DNA of 64,000 nt from assembly GCF_028453695.1 (NCBI RefSeq), contig NC_135782.1, positions 3,658,001 through 3,722,000 of the forward strand, written 5' to 3'. The translations under genes and the position numbers were made by a program. Below are positions 24,544 through 36,122 of this stretch, piece after piece; position 1 is the first letter of the stretch; each line of letters starts with the position of its first letter. Source of the stretch: Augochlora pura. Taxonomy: Eukaryota; Arthropoda; Insecta; Hymenoptera; Halictidae. Below the pieces are notes generated by a model that was not told where the DNA came from, searched no databases, and was given only the letters and a program-made list of their open reading frames with translations.

Positions 24544-26443
24544 TTCTTATCATTGACACATTTATCGCCACGATCTCTGGTTAACAATTATATCAGGGTT
24601 ATCAGTATGCACCGTTTTGCTCTATCATTAAAAAATATAATATTAGATATATTCGATGAATATTTAATTAATTTCTACGTCTTCGTTTGCTATTAAATAA
24701 ACTCATTTTTCTTCCGCTCACGTTTCGTTTTATGAGCACGATTATTTAGGATAAAATTATTCTAATTAACGCAGTCGCGTATAAAATCGCAATGGGAGGG
24801 TGGCTAATAAAATATCGCCTTGTTCTCGCTTTAATAAATATTCACAAAGCTGTTATCGCAATAAATGAGATATCCAAAAAATTATATTAATAGATTCGGA
24901 TTAAGAGGAATAATTTTTCACGAATCCCATAATTTTCCTTATCTTTTGGTAAATATTCCTACGGTAAAACCTCGACGCATTTTAATAGCACAAATTGCAA
25001 AAGCAATCGACTAAAAAAGGAAATTATAATTGCTAATACAATTTTGTTATAACTCTGATTTTCTAAAAAATCGACTGATAAAAATCGACTATATAAACTA
25101 TAGACGGATAAATTAAATGGCATTTTAGTATCGTTCATTCCCGGCAATCTGAGATCCACAAATGGAGAGGGATCACCTTTATTTCTATCTTCCCGACGAC
25201 GTACTCTCTCTCTCTTTCTCTCTCTTCTCTCTTCTCTCCTTGTTTCTTTATGGGGGGATAAACTGCTCGTAACTTTGGTAGCGTAATGTTCGACCAGCGG
25301 GAAGAGTTGTACCGAGACGAAATATTGAGTGAAATACGAGCAGAACGAGGCACGTCCCGGACGAGCCGGAGCCGAGCCGGTACCAGGACCGTTCCCTTTT
25401 ACATTGACGAATTGCGGATGCGTCTGTGCGAAATGAGCTTTGCCGACGCTGCATTTAATACACGATATTAATATTTAGTAGAAGCGTATCACGTTATTTT
25501 AATAAGTTCCAGAGTCGATTTAAAATTGCAAGAATGGAGTCTCTAATTTTTATATACTATTAAAATTGAAATAAATTTTCAGAAAATTATTGCTTTAACT
25601 ACAGTTCCAATATATATACCATACCGTATCGTTACAATTTATTTAGCCTTGATTTTCCGATTTCACAGTAACAATTTCGCCATTATTAAAACATTTCCAC
25701 AATTCTACCTTACATGTAACATTACACGACACAACCCTTAAAAAATCTTATTTAAATCACTGGGACCGTAAACTAGTCGCCTAACAGCAAAAATATCAAC
25801 GATATGATTGACCTATCGACTGACGGATCGTTCCTCCAGCATCCTCTCATCATCGAGGAAATCCCCGCCCGATTAAAATCCGACGAGATTCGAATCGCGC
25901 CATCGCCGCGTCCGAGAGCTTTCGGTGCCCGCGGAAATTCGGCTTTCGGCCCGTCGAAATTCGGTTTTTGCGACGGCGCGCCCCGGGACGCGCCGCGTCG
26001 CCGGATTCCTGTCCACGCTGGGGACAGCCTTTCCTCTCCCACCGATTTCCTGGCCGGAGTCCGGACATTCTGCGGCCGCGTCGTTAACCACCGAGGACTA
26101 CTCTCGAGCCCGCCGGGCGACGCGGCGGCGGCCTGCCCCTAACTCGCCCGGGACAAACTACGGTATCTCGAACCCGGTGCCCCATTACGTTCCTGAATAT
26201 TCGGCCGGCGATGTCCCGTTCTCCCCGCCCCCCCCCGTCCTCCCCCGATTCCACGCTCGCCTTTCAAATCCCTCCGCGCAAACGATATTCGGTGGGCGGA
26301 CGACGGCTTGGAGGGGGAGGGGAGGTGGGACACACGGAACGTTTTCAAATTCGCGTGCTCCGCCGCAGTCGTCGTAAAATCGGAATTCCTCTCTGTTCGG
26401 TCCCCTCTTCCCCTCTTCCTCTTCCTGTCTACGCGAGCAGGCA

Positions 26444-26479
<36 letters not shown>

Positions 26480-27750
26480 AAGACGCGGGGGAGGGCTCGC
26501 CACCGCCGCGTAAAACGTGAATAGGCGGATTTATAGTCGCGTGTCGGCGCTCCGCTGAATTCTCGACTGATTGAATCGGATAGCCCTGTGCGCGCCGATT
26601 TAGAGGGCGGACGCTCCGCTCGGTATCGTACGGGCGTCTTGTTCCTCGTTCGCCGCGTCTTTTCCGATTCGAGATAAATGTTAGATATTTATTTGTTAAT
26701 TTCTTTCATAGCCGAGATGATATATATTGAAAATAGAAATGTCGGAACATGTTCCACGTATATTAATAATACGAATATAATAATACAAATATATTAATAA
26801 ATTAGTGAATTCTAAATGAGTTAATAGTAGAAATATAATAATATATTTTAAATACATTAATGACACGATAATAATATAAATATGAACTAGAAAGCCATGA
26901 TTGTGAAATAGTAAAGGAATTGAGAGAAATTAATATAAGTAAAATATATTGTGTATCTCTAAGAAAATATTTTCTAATATTAATAACAATATATCCTAAA
27001 TATTACAATAATAGAAGCAGAATAATAAAAATATGAATTGATGGTGAAGTAATAAAGTCAAAAAGAAAATGAACAGTAAAATATATATCTACCTGATAAT
27101 ATTATATAATATCATATTATTATTATAATATATATATCTTGGAATTAGTCTTAAATGTTCGCGAGGGCAAAACCTTTATTCGCGCGACAGTTTCCGCCGA
27201 CGGAACAGCTGGGCGCCGTTTAATGATTTTATTAAACGACGTCGTTATCCAAGTTGTGCACCGTTATACAATGGGCCGCATCGAACGGGGTGGGGAGGGT
27301 GTAACATCCTTTGATATTTAATACACTTTAACAGAACTTCTACTCTACGGCCGGCCCCGCTCATTATCCGGTAATCAACAACTTCTTTTACTTACACCGC
27401 TTTACCATCAAGTGGGGTTCATTTATTCCCCCCCCGGGGTACCTTTATGAAACATTTCCCCTCTTATTTCTCTGCGCGATGAATAAACCGACGTAATTTG
27501 TTGCCAACAAACCTGCCGGGGACACTCCTCTCTCTCTCCTGTTTCTTCGACTAAAGAGAGAAAAGATTTAGCAGTGTAAGCGATAACTTCGTGGCCACCG
27601 TCGGAGATTGTTGCATCGTGTTATAATTTTAATTTGTTCAAAATTCAATTTTATAAGTGTAAGATATAGTAGGGGAGCCAGAAAAAAATTATTTTGAATT
27701 TTAAGTGAAAATAGCGCTGACTGTAGTGACTTAACTCATTGCAGTCATTT
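24544..27750. other. No gene seen
   Basis: AT-rich to 25190. A CT tract lies at about 25200-25240, and CpG-rich sequence at 25250-25480 and 25800-26680 includes (GA)n at 26450-26477. A very AT-rich, low-complexity valley covers 26690-27130, with CpG-rich sequence at 27140-27600. The frames in 25773-26513 stack up on both strands over the same bases, typical of GC-rich DNA without selection. Confidence 0.5.
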
Positions 27751-27865
27751 TAATTCTAAATCAGTGCACTTTTAATTATAAGTCAGTGTATATTTAATTC
27801 TAAATCAGGGTACATTTAATTCCAAATAAATGCACATTTATTTCTAAATCAATACAGTATCTTGC
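27751..27865 (+). repeat. 22-bp minisatellite
   Basis: The unit AATTCTAAATCAGTGCACTT plus TT starts at 27751 and recurs at 27773, 27795, 27817 and 27839 with increasing divergence. About five copies. The period is not a multiple of three. Confidence 0.85.
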
Positions 27866-28562
27866 GCATAGAAAATCACACTTCTAACAGTGTTTTAAGG
27901 GACAGAAAAATTCTCGAAAGAAAAATTGGGAATAAATCGACTAATCGCGTAGAGATCACTTTCTTTGCTTTAAACATTCGAGAATTATTTAACGAATCAT
28001 ACTAAATACAAGAAATATTGTCATTCTGCTTAAAAACGAAACATCGCGCTCGCGACACCATACTCTTCCCAGAAGTCGCGAAAGACCAAAGTACCCGGCG
28101 CTGATTACGCGAACGTCGAAGGGTCGCGCCCGGCCAGTTCTTACTACACGATTGCCGCGGCGCTGTTAACAAGCCTTTCGCGACGCGCTAATTTCATTAT
28201 TCCGCGGGCAAACGGGGAAAGTACGCGCGGACGACGTTTGTCCTAAGTAGTATCGTTGCGGCGAAGTCCGACGCTGAGAATGGAACGGGACGGAGGGAGA
28301 CTCGCAGTCGGACGTAGCTGCATTCGCAAGTTGGTTCTCGTTACCGCGAGCCGTGAATTGCATGCAAGCAGATGCAAAAGGCACGAAGCCACGCACGTTG
28401 CGACAATATACCGGCGCGTGGGGAGGGGAGGGGAGGCGAGCCGGGGAAATGCGTGGAGTCACGCAACTCTCGTTGCCCGTGAACACACAGAGAACTCGCG
28501 CCGTCAGTGGAAACGGTCCGCCTGTAGTCAGACCAACGCGGCCGTACTCTCCGCCAACCACC
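27866..28562. other. CpG-rich patch upstream of a strong-Kozak ATG
   Basis: AT-rich to about 28040, then about 520 bp of CpG-rich sequence running up to the ATG at 28563. It contains TCAGT initiator-like words (for example at 28504) but no convincing TATA or downstream element. It could be a promoter and 5' leader. The evidence is circumstantial. Confidence 0.3.
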
Positions 28563-28706
28563 ATGGAGAAGCATTATACCGATAGTGATTTCAGACACGG
28601 AAATAACTATGGAGGAACGTTCCGTGGAACGGTCGGTGGTTTCGTTCTTATTCCTGCGAGGGCAAATTGTTGCTTTTATTCTTTGTTGAAGAGGAAATCT
28701 TGCTGA
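28563..28706 (+). CDS. Candidate short CDS or first coding exon with strong start context
   Basis: The ATG lies in CCAACCACCATGGAG, an almost ideal Kozak context, at the 3' edge of a CpG-rich patch. The frame is 47 codons: an acidic and polar start (MEKHYTDSDFRHGNNYGG) followed by a less convincing AT-rich end with two adjacent cysteines and a basic tail. The true exon could end earlier at a splice donor. Candidate GT sites near 28624-28637 are poor matches to GTAAGT. No homology is recognised. Either a short protein, a first exon, or chance. Confidence 0.2.
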   Translation: MEKHYTDSDFRHGNNYGGTFRGTVGGFVLIPARANCCFYSLLKRKSC

Positions 28707-30463
28707 TAATATGTTTCATATTACCGTGAAGATTATATTTGCGATTTATATTTTATATTTGATGAGAGTTTGATTGGACGAGGGTTGACGATGATTTGGT
28801 TGAAATAGTGATAGTTAGCGATATTAATAATATTATATTATTATTTTGAGTATAGTGTGTTAAGGGTAGTTACTAGTTGGATGGTTATGACTGTTATTAA
28901 TAGTTATTTAAGTAAATTGCTAGTAATGCTTCTTTAAGGACAGCATTAATAATTTGTTTTACTAGGTATTAGTATTAGCTATGAGTTAGCTAAGTCATAA
29001 TTAATAGCAATATTTATTTAAGGAAATTCTTATTCCTAAATTATTTTTTAATTTTTAAAATTATTTACATCACATTAATGGCGAATCGCGAGCGATGAAA
29101 CGAGCGACCGAACAATTTCGCGCTTCGCTTCGAATTTCCCTTCGCCGGATGGACGGATGGAACGGTGGCCCCGAAAGGGTTGCGCCGGTTCTTCATTCAT
29201 CAAAATCGGAGAAATCTTAATTGGGCTTTGATCGAACGGTGAAAACCGTGGAATTTAAATTAGCCGACGTTTCGAAATTCTGGCAGGTGTGCGCCAATAA
29301 TTGTCCAAGCCCCGGTTCGCACCCGGAGCAGCGCGCCTGATAGAAGAGAGAGAGAGAGAGAGGAAGAGAGACTCACGGTATTCCTACATTTGGGACGCAC
29401 GTGAGCCACATACGTATTATTTCGCTCACAAGCACTCATCGGGGCGGCAACAGTCGCACAATTTACGGGAAGAACGGTGTCGGATCGCTCGGCGAACTCT
29501 CCCCGTCTCTCCTCTCTCTCTCTCCCCCCTCCCTCCTCGTGCTCCAGCAATCCAATTCCGAATTACCAAGATTCGCGGAAAGATTTCTGCCGCGATCCGC
29601 CGGTGACGTTCGATTGCAATCGAACCGGCGTTGAAACCGAGTCGCATAATTCACTTTATTCAACGTTAGAAATGTTAATATTGAGTGGCAATATTTTAAT
29701 TTCTCAACGAAATATTCGGTGGTATTTTTTATAATTTTTTAATCGAGGCTCTTTTGGAATTTTCGATTTTTCGTGGAAGTTTCAGAATTTTCTGAAAATT
29801 AAATTATTATTGTGATAGTAAATATTTTATAAAATTAGAGTGATAGAAGGATTTGTTATACATTAGATTTTTAGAGAATTTGGTATTGTTTCAAGTTGTC
29901 TGAATAAATCAATATTAATGTTAAATAGAATTCGAGACTAGTTGGTACAATATCTGTTATTATATCTATTATTACTACCATTAATATAACTATTATTGCA
30001 TGTATGAAGTAACCGTACCTCTAACAATAAAAAATGACATGGAGCCAACTTTTTCACAAAAAACGCACCGTGATAATAAAATATCGCGTCGACTAACGAA
30101 ATAACATTTGAAGAATGCAAATAGCGCTCTCCCCCCCTCCATCGAAGCTAATGTAACGCGCGAGCGCAAGAAATATGCATCGTTTACATACTAATTAACC
30201 GTGACAGTTTATCTCGTGAAACAACGGCGCGGACAACAACTGTGCGCCGACGGATTTTTACGCGCATAATAAAAAGTTCTTTTAAAAACTCGTCGAATAT
30301 CAAGCTGAACGAGCGCCGGAGCGATGCTCTTCGCGTTCTGTTTAATAGAACGTTAACAAAGAGTACGGACGAACGAAAAAAAAAAAAAAATACGTCGCCT
30401 GATATGTGGAGGGTCTTTTATAATAATGAAAATTTGCATACGCTGTAATAAGGGACTGGCAGC

Positions 30464-30495
<32 letters not shown>

Positions 30496-31637
30496 GAGAG
30501 CCGTTTTACACGTTTTCGGCGGGGCGGGTTCATAAATCGTCGTTAAAAACCGGCGAAACGCCAGTAATTATTCGGGGAATATAAAATTCGGACGGTTTAC
30601 GAGCCGGACTCGCTTTTTCGAAGAAATTCGCCATTGGTCGGGAAACCGCGGCCACTCGCTCGTACTTGTTGCGAAATACGTGGAGGAGAGCGACTATAGC
30701 ACCGACCCCTATTTTTGAGCCTCTTTGCGAATGGGGATGCAAAAATGTCGATTATGCGAGGCTACATATATTAACAATTTTTTAGATCGACAGTTTTATA
30801 CACCCATCGAGAAATTAAAAATTTTTAAAAATGGGGACGATGCTATAACTTCCCCTAGAAAATAATAATAATATCTCTAACATTAACGAAATCTAATTTA
30901 GCAACATCTCGGTTGGTTATTTAATTCCATTTCTCGCTAGAGATAAAATATCGCCTGGACAAATTTGATTCTCTCTCTCATTCATATTTTCAACGAATTT
31001 TCGTTTCAACAAATGGCTGCTAAAAATATTAAGCAAATTGAAAAAGAAAGTCGGTAAAAATCTAACAAAGTCTAACAAACGATCCGCGAGAATTATTAAC
31101 AAAAAGATCATCTCGTACGACGGAAAAGCCGGTGGATAATAATTATTGTCGAATTTTCCGCGTCGAACGGAACAAATTCATTAAATTCATTAAATTCGAC
31201 AAGTCTTTCACTTTGCTTGATTTTTCTTATTAGCGGTAGCCGATTTTCAGATCGGAACGCGACGCTTTTGTACGGGAAACGGCGTTGTTCCATTGGCGAG
31301 AGCGGGCGCACGCCGAGCATATATAGCGGTCCGCCGTAGAATGGAAATTTAATGACGTCCGCGCGCATTTCTACGCGGCGTTCGCGTCGGCGGCGGCGGC
31401 CGTATCAAAATGGTTCTAACGAACTCGGTAACAATGGCGACGCAGCTTTATCGAGCTTTGTTGCTCGATGGTTACGCGGATAACGCGAATTCTAATTGCG
31501 CCGCTCCCCCCCGCCCCCCCGCCCTCCATCCCACGCCGACGTTCTGCTCGTGAAATTTTGAAAACCGTCGGGGCTGCTTTGAAATCAAGGTACGCCGCTC
31601 GGAGAACCCGCGATGGGGGTGGGGGGAATACGTACAG
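28707..31637. other. No gene seen; microsatellites only
   Basis: AT-rich sequence covers 28710-29080. CpG-rich sequence at 29080-29650 includes a (GA)n at 29345-29370 and a CT-rich stretch at about 29505-29535. AT-rich sequence follows to 30120, with mixed sequence holding (GA)n at 30464-30496. A further AT-rich valley covers 30760-31240, and a CpG-rich patch with (GCG)n follows at about 31390. No supported frame. Confidence 0.5.
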
Positions 31638-32012
31638 AGAAATAGAGAGAGAGAGAGAGAGAGCGAGAGACAGAAAGAGAGAGGGAAATATGTAGAGAGA
31701 GAGAAAGAGAGAAATATAGAGGAAGAAATAAAGAAACGAAGAGAAAATTAAAAAGAGAAATATATAATGAGAGACTGATATCTGAAACGAGAGAAAAGCA
31801 GAAATATATATAGAGAGAGAAAAAGAGAAATATATATAAAGTGAAAGAGAGAAATATAGAGAAAGAAATAAAGAAATTATGAGAAAATGGAAGAGAGAAA
31901 TATATACAGAGAGAAAGGGAAATATAGACGGGAAAATGATGGAGAGAGAGAATGGGAGAGAGAGAGTAATACATAGAGAGAAACAGAGAACCGGAGAGAG
32001 AGAGAGAAAGGG
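31638..32012 (+). repeat. Long interrupted (GA)n purine tract
   Basis: About 375 bp of GAGAGA interspersed with AAATATA (GAGAAATATAGAGA-like units). On the minus strand this gives serine/leucine/phenylalanine-rich frames that are artefacts. It resembles the tract at 8951 in style but not in unit. Confidence 0.9.
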
Positions 32013-32155
32013 TTAGCCAAAATATTCATTCTGTTAACATTGCCCTGTGGCACGAAATTACGTACTCGCGAATATTGCAAATGGAATTTCACTGTCTTAA
32101 TTGAATAATTACGTTTTCAGTCTTAACACGACCCATACAATTGTCCCGTGATTTA

Positions 32156-32190
32156 TTAACCCTTTGTGGACAGGCGGCGACTCAAATCTA
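32156..32190 (+). mobile_element. Solo end of the TTAACCCTTTG MITE family
   Basis: TTAACCCTTTGTGGACAGGC matches the termini at 4034 and 39235 for the first eleven bases. No inverted partner was found before the tandem array at 32319, which may have replaced or interrupted the right half. Confidence 0.45.
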
Positions 32191-32318
32191 TAGAGTGCCA
32201 CGTTTTAAATCTGTAACTTGTTAGCGTCAAATATTTTTAGAGAGTTACGTGAATGAACAATGCGATAGGAAATTGCGAAAGTGAATTGTGTTTCGTGAAA
32301 AGAAGTCGTATTTTTGAG

Positions 32319-32654
32319 TTAGCCACTCCTACTTTTTTATTAGCTCCGCCTACTTTTGTATTAGCACCTCCTATTCTTGTATTAGCCTCTTCAATTTTTT
32401 GACTAGGTTTCCTATGATTTTAGTAGTCCCTCCTCCTTTTGTACTAGCTCCGCCTACTCTTGTATTAGTACCTCCTATTCTTGTATTAGCCACTCCTCCT
32501 TTTGTATCAGCTCCGCCTACTCTTGTATTAGCACCTCCTACTCTTGTATTAGCCACTCCTCCTTTTGTATTAGCTCCGCCTACTCTTGCATTAGCACCTC
32601 CTATTCTTGCATTATCCTCTCCAAACTTTGCATTCGACTCTCCCAATTTCTTTT
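32319..32654 (-). repeat. 21-bp array with 63-bp higher-order unit
   Basis: About sixteen 21-bp units of the form TTAGCNCCNCCTACTCTTGTA. Three variants alternate in fixed order (core CCACTCCTCCTTTT, then CTCCGCCTACTCTT, then CACCTCCTATTCTT), giving a 63-bp higher-order repeat in four to five cycles with degenerate edges. Both strands stay open because 21 is a multiple of three. The minus strand reads as a heptapeptide GGANTRV/GGADTKG repeat of 91 codons (32371-32646). A coding role is possible but unsupported: no conserved flanks, no signal peptide. A minisatellite is more likely. Confidence 0.85.
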
Positions 32655-34637
32655 TTTAACCCTCCCATCTTTGAATTGTTCTAAAAACCTACAACGACCC
32701 ATGGCGGACACCGTGAAATTATCTTAACAGCCTACAGCACCGCGGAAACGCGAAAGGCATTCGCCGGTTTCAAAAGTTCCCGTGTCTAACTCCCCGCCCC
32801 GTCCCGGCTCTTGTTAGAAACCCGCGCCGTTTCCGGGTCTCGCCCCGCATAATCCTTCTTAATGGCGTAGCGAAAATATTCATACAACGGACGTGGAACG
32901 CCTCCTCAAAAAGGATCATTCGTGGTTCGCGCGTTGCGGAGCTGTTAAAGTCGCCGCAAAAATTGTCGGCTTTTAAACGGACAGGCCGTCCTTCATCGCT
33001 CTGCTGTAAAAAAAAAGAAAAGAAAAGGAGAAAGGGCCGCCAGTTTGTTTAATCTTCCCCCGGCGAAATTCGCTTAACGAGGAGGAACATTTCCCGGTGT
33101 GTACGTAGCTGAAAAGGAAATTGGTTTATTTAACCGTGGTTCAACCGACCCCGCGACCGACCTATTTTGTAATTTAAATGGATTCCCGAAGTGACAAATG
33201 ATTATTACCCTGGTTCCGCGGAAAATACGACACCCGGTATATTCCCGTTACATCAGCCGCCCTGGAATTATGCTTGTAAACACCGCGATAGAGATGATTT
33301 ATCGCACCGTCGGTCGTTTCTTTGCGTTTCTACGGTTCGATGTAATTTATCTTTATTGTTGCTGGAAGGAATTGCGGGTCGCGGAGCTCTCGACTGTTAA
33401 GGTGCAATGATTGCGGTGAAATGTGTTTGGTTAAATGAATATTTTAAACGTTAATACAAGAATAGTTTCTGAAAATATTTGGTTATATATTTGGAATAAT
33501 TGTAAAATTTATTTTCGATAGAAATATTTATATATTGGAAATCATTGTAAAATTATTCTTGAATGAAAAAATATTAATATATGAACAACCTCTGATCGCG
33601 TTTATTCATACATTCGCAACGAACACGAGATTATGCTCGAAAGAAATATCGGCGCGCAATTTCCGTCGCGCGGTATTTAATAATAAATTCGGAACGAGCG
33701 ATGCCTGATCGATTGGAATCATAATCGACGCTCGGGCGACAACCTAACTAGAATGATTACATTTCGAATATTAATCACGTCGGCGCTCGAAATTCAAAAA
33801 AATGCGAACAGCGACGACGGGGCTCGTAAATTTTTCAAACGGAGTCCTGTCTTCGCCCCTTGCGCGCTCGCATTTTTTTTGAAGAATCGTTAGCAATTTG
33901 TGTCGCAGCGGGAGCGCGCACCGCGAACGGAAATAAATAATGCGGTGTCGATCGACGTTACACGGCCGTCGAATTGATAAATAATCAATCGGCCAGTATC
34001 ATATTAGTAAATCGACGTAAATCACCGTGTCAAAAACACGAGGCGACCTCCCCCCGGTGACCGGCGCGATGGCTCCGGCAATGGGCGACAGCTGCCAGCG
34101 GCACGGCCGATCTCGCATTTTCGGAGATATAGCGTCGACCGGCGGCGGAACGCTCTACTTTGTTCTCCCATGGCGTCGCGGAAAGAGCGGTGTCCTGGGG
34201 GAAAAAATAGAGAGAGGAGAAGAGAAGGGAAGAGAACGGCCGCGCCACGAAACTGCACAACCCGCGAATTTCATTCCCGGTGTATTACTGTCCGCGCGCT
34301 ACCATAATCTCGACGCCTCTCGCTATTCGTAAAACTTTCATGGCCGGCGTAAAAATGCAGAAAACAAAGCGTAAAACTCTTCGCCTGTTTACGACGCTCG
34401 AACGAACACTGTGTTCTTCCCCGTGGGAAAATGCTCTAACGAATAGGCGAAACAATGTCGTTGCTCTGATTCGACCGTTTCGTGCGACGATTTTGAACAT
34501 TCTTCCAGCTTTCTGCTGTGGAATTAGTTAGGGCACAGTGTTTAGGTGGGATTCTAGTTTTTTGATGAGTCAGGACATTTGTAATTTGTAATTAGAGTAT
34601 TCTTTGTCAAGGATAAAAATTGTCTGTAGTGATTGCT
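32655..34637. other. No gene seen
   Basis: CpG-rich patches cover 32690-33420 and 33600-34520, with an AT-rich valley between. Short frames overlap on both strands. The sequence around 33830-33990 is non-repetitive and mixed. Nothing recognised. Confidence 0.5.
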
Positions 34638-34955
34638 AGGTTGTAGGAGCTGTGTAGATATTTGTATAAATTTTTAATTATTTTATAATAGTGAAAATTG
34701 TGCCGTAGAATTTTTGAATTATAATTGAAAGGTTATAGAAGCTATATAGATTTTTAATCATCTTATAGTGGTGGAAATAGCGCCATAGAATTTTTTAATT
34801 ATTATCGAGAGCTTGCAGGAGCTGCGTAAACCTTTATATAACTTTTTAATAACTTTAAAGAGGTGGAATTGGTTCTATAGAATTTTTTCATTGTAATTGA
34901 AAGGTTATAGGAGCTACGTGGATATCATCTTTTAATCATTTTAAAGAGCTAAAAA
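34638..34955 (+). repeat. 80-92 bp minisatellite, four copies
   Basis: AGGTTGTAGGAGCTGTGTAG-like blocks start at 34638, 34730, 34810 and 34902. Each is followed by TTTTTAATNATTTTA, then a GTGGAAATTG-like stretch, then CCATAGAATTTTTTAATTAT. Copies are diverged, so the array is old. There is no open frame through it. Confidence 0.8.
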
Positions 34956-35350
34956 TGGTAAAACAGAACTTTGAAATCCTACTTCTAAAATTCGAGGAAC
35001 TACTCAAATATTTCTACAAATTTCAAACATTATTATAGAAATGTTAAATAAATATTCCACACCACCGTACAAGCAGTAGAAAATTAACAATCTCAAAAAA
35101 TAAAGCAAAACTCGCAATTCCCATATTCCCCTGTTCGCTGTAGAGCGGTACAGAAAGTCAGACTATGGCGTCTATGGTGCGGGTCGTCGTACGCCGCAGT
35201 TACACCATAAAATTGAAATTCTAAAGGCTATTCGAGGCGCAACTACGCCCGGGCGTCGTCCGCCTTCAGCTTGACCCAGCTTCCGGCTCAGTAGAGGCAC
35301 TTGGAAGACGGGCACGTCTGACTGCAGGGGAAGTTCTCCAGTGCTTACCA
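34956..35350. other. Mixed sequence, nothing recognised
   Basis: AT-rich to 35130, then non-repetitive mixed-composition sequence (35140-35340) with no recognised motif. Confidence 0.45.
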
Positions 35351-35426
35351 GCTTGTTCCAGGAATGTGCGTCGATTTCTTTTCCCCGTTCTAATTTTAGC
35401 TCCGCTTCTCGCGGCCGAAACCCCAT
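35351..35426 (-). CDS. Candidate first coding exon (ATG to splice donor)
   Basis: On the minus strand an ATG in good context (GGGAAATGG) opens 26 codons, starting MGFRPREAELKLERG and ending WNKL. They run to CTG followed by GTAAGCAC, a good donor. The translated piece is charged and non-repetitive, but I do not recognise it, and the partner exon would be beyond 35170 on the minus strand. Upstream is purine-rich GAGAGCG sequence. One donor match in 64 kb is expected by chance, so this is a weak call. Confidence 0.15.
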
Positions 35427-35449
35427 TTCCCTCGCGCGTTCGCCCCCGC

Positions 35450-36122
35450 TCTCGCTCTCTCGCCCTAACCACCCCTCTTCGGCCCTTCTGTCTTTCTCTA
35501 GCTCTTTTCTTCTCCAGCCTTTTTTTTCTATTTCCTGTCTCTTTTAGTTCTCTATAGCTTTCGCTGTCTATTTCGCCCTTTTTTGCTTTTTATTTCTCTT
35601 CTTTTTCTACATTTCTATATTTTTCTATTTTCTATTTTCTATTTTCCTATTTTCCTATTTTCTATTTTCTTATTTTCCTATTTTCCTATTTTCCTATTTT
35701 CCTGTTTTCCTATTTTACTATTTCCTATTTTCCTATTTTCTTATTTACTCTATTTTTCTATTTTCCCATTTTTCCATTTTTCCATTTCTCTATTTTCCTA
35801 TTTTCCTATTTTCCTATTTTTCCTATTTTCCATTTTCCATTTTTCCATTTTCCATTTTCCATTTTCTATTTCTCTATTTTTCTATTTTCTATTTTCCATT
35901 TTCCATTTTCTATTTTTCTATTTCTATATTTTTCTTTCTATTTCTCTCACTATCCCTCTATTTTTCTCTTATCCCCTACCTCTTTATTTCCCTATCCCTC
36001 TCGCACTCTCACTATCTCTCTATTTCTCTGTCTCTTTCTCTCTATCCCTAGCTCTCTTCTTTTCTCCCTATTTCCTCCTACATATTTCTCTCTCTCTCTC
36101 TCTCTCTCTCACTCTCTCTCGC
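35450..36122 (+). repeat. Long pyrimidine tract, (TTTTCCTA)n then (CT)n
   Basis: Plus-strand sequence is almost entirely pyrimidine plus A, built from TATTTTCCTATTTTC and TTTTCCATTTTCCATTT, then CTATTTCTCTC, and ends with a (CT)n run at about 36088-36120. The phenylalanine/leucine/serine-rich 193-codon frame across it is a composition artefact. Confidence 0.9.
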
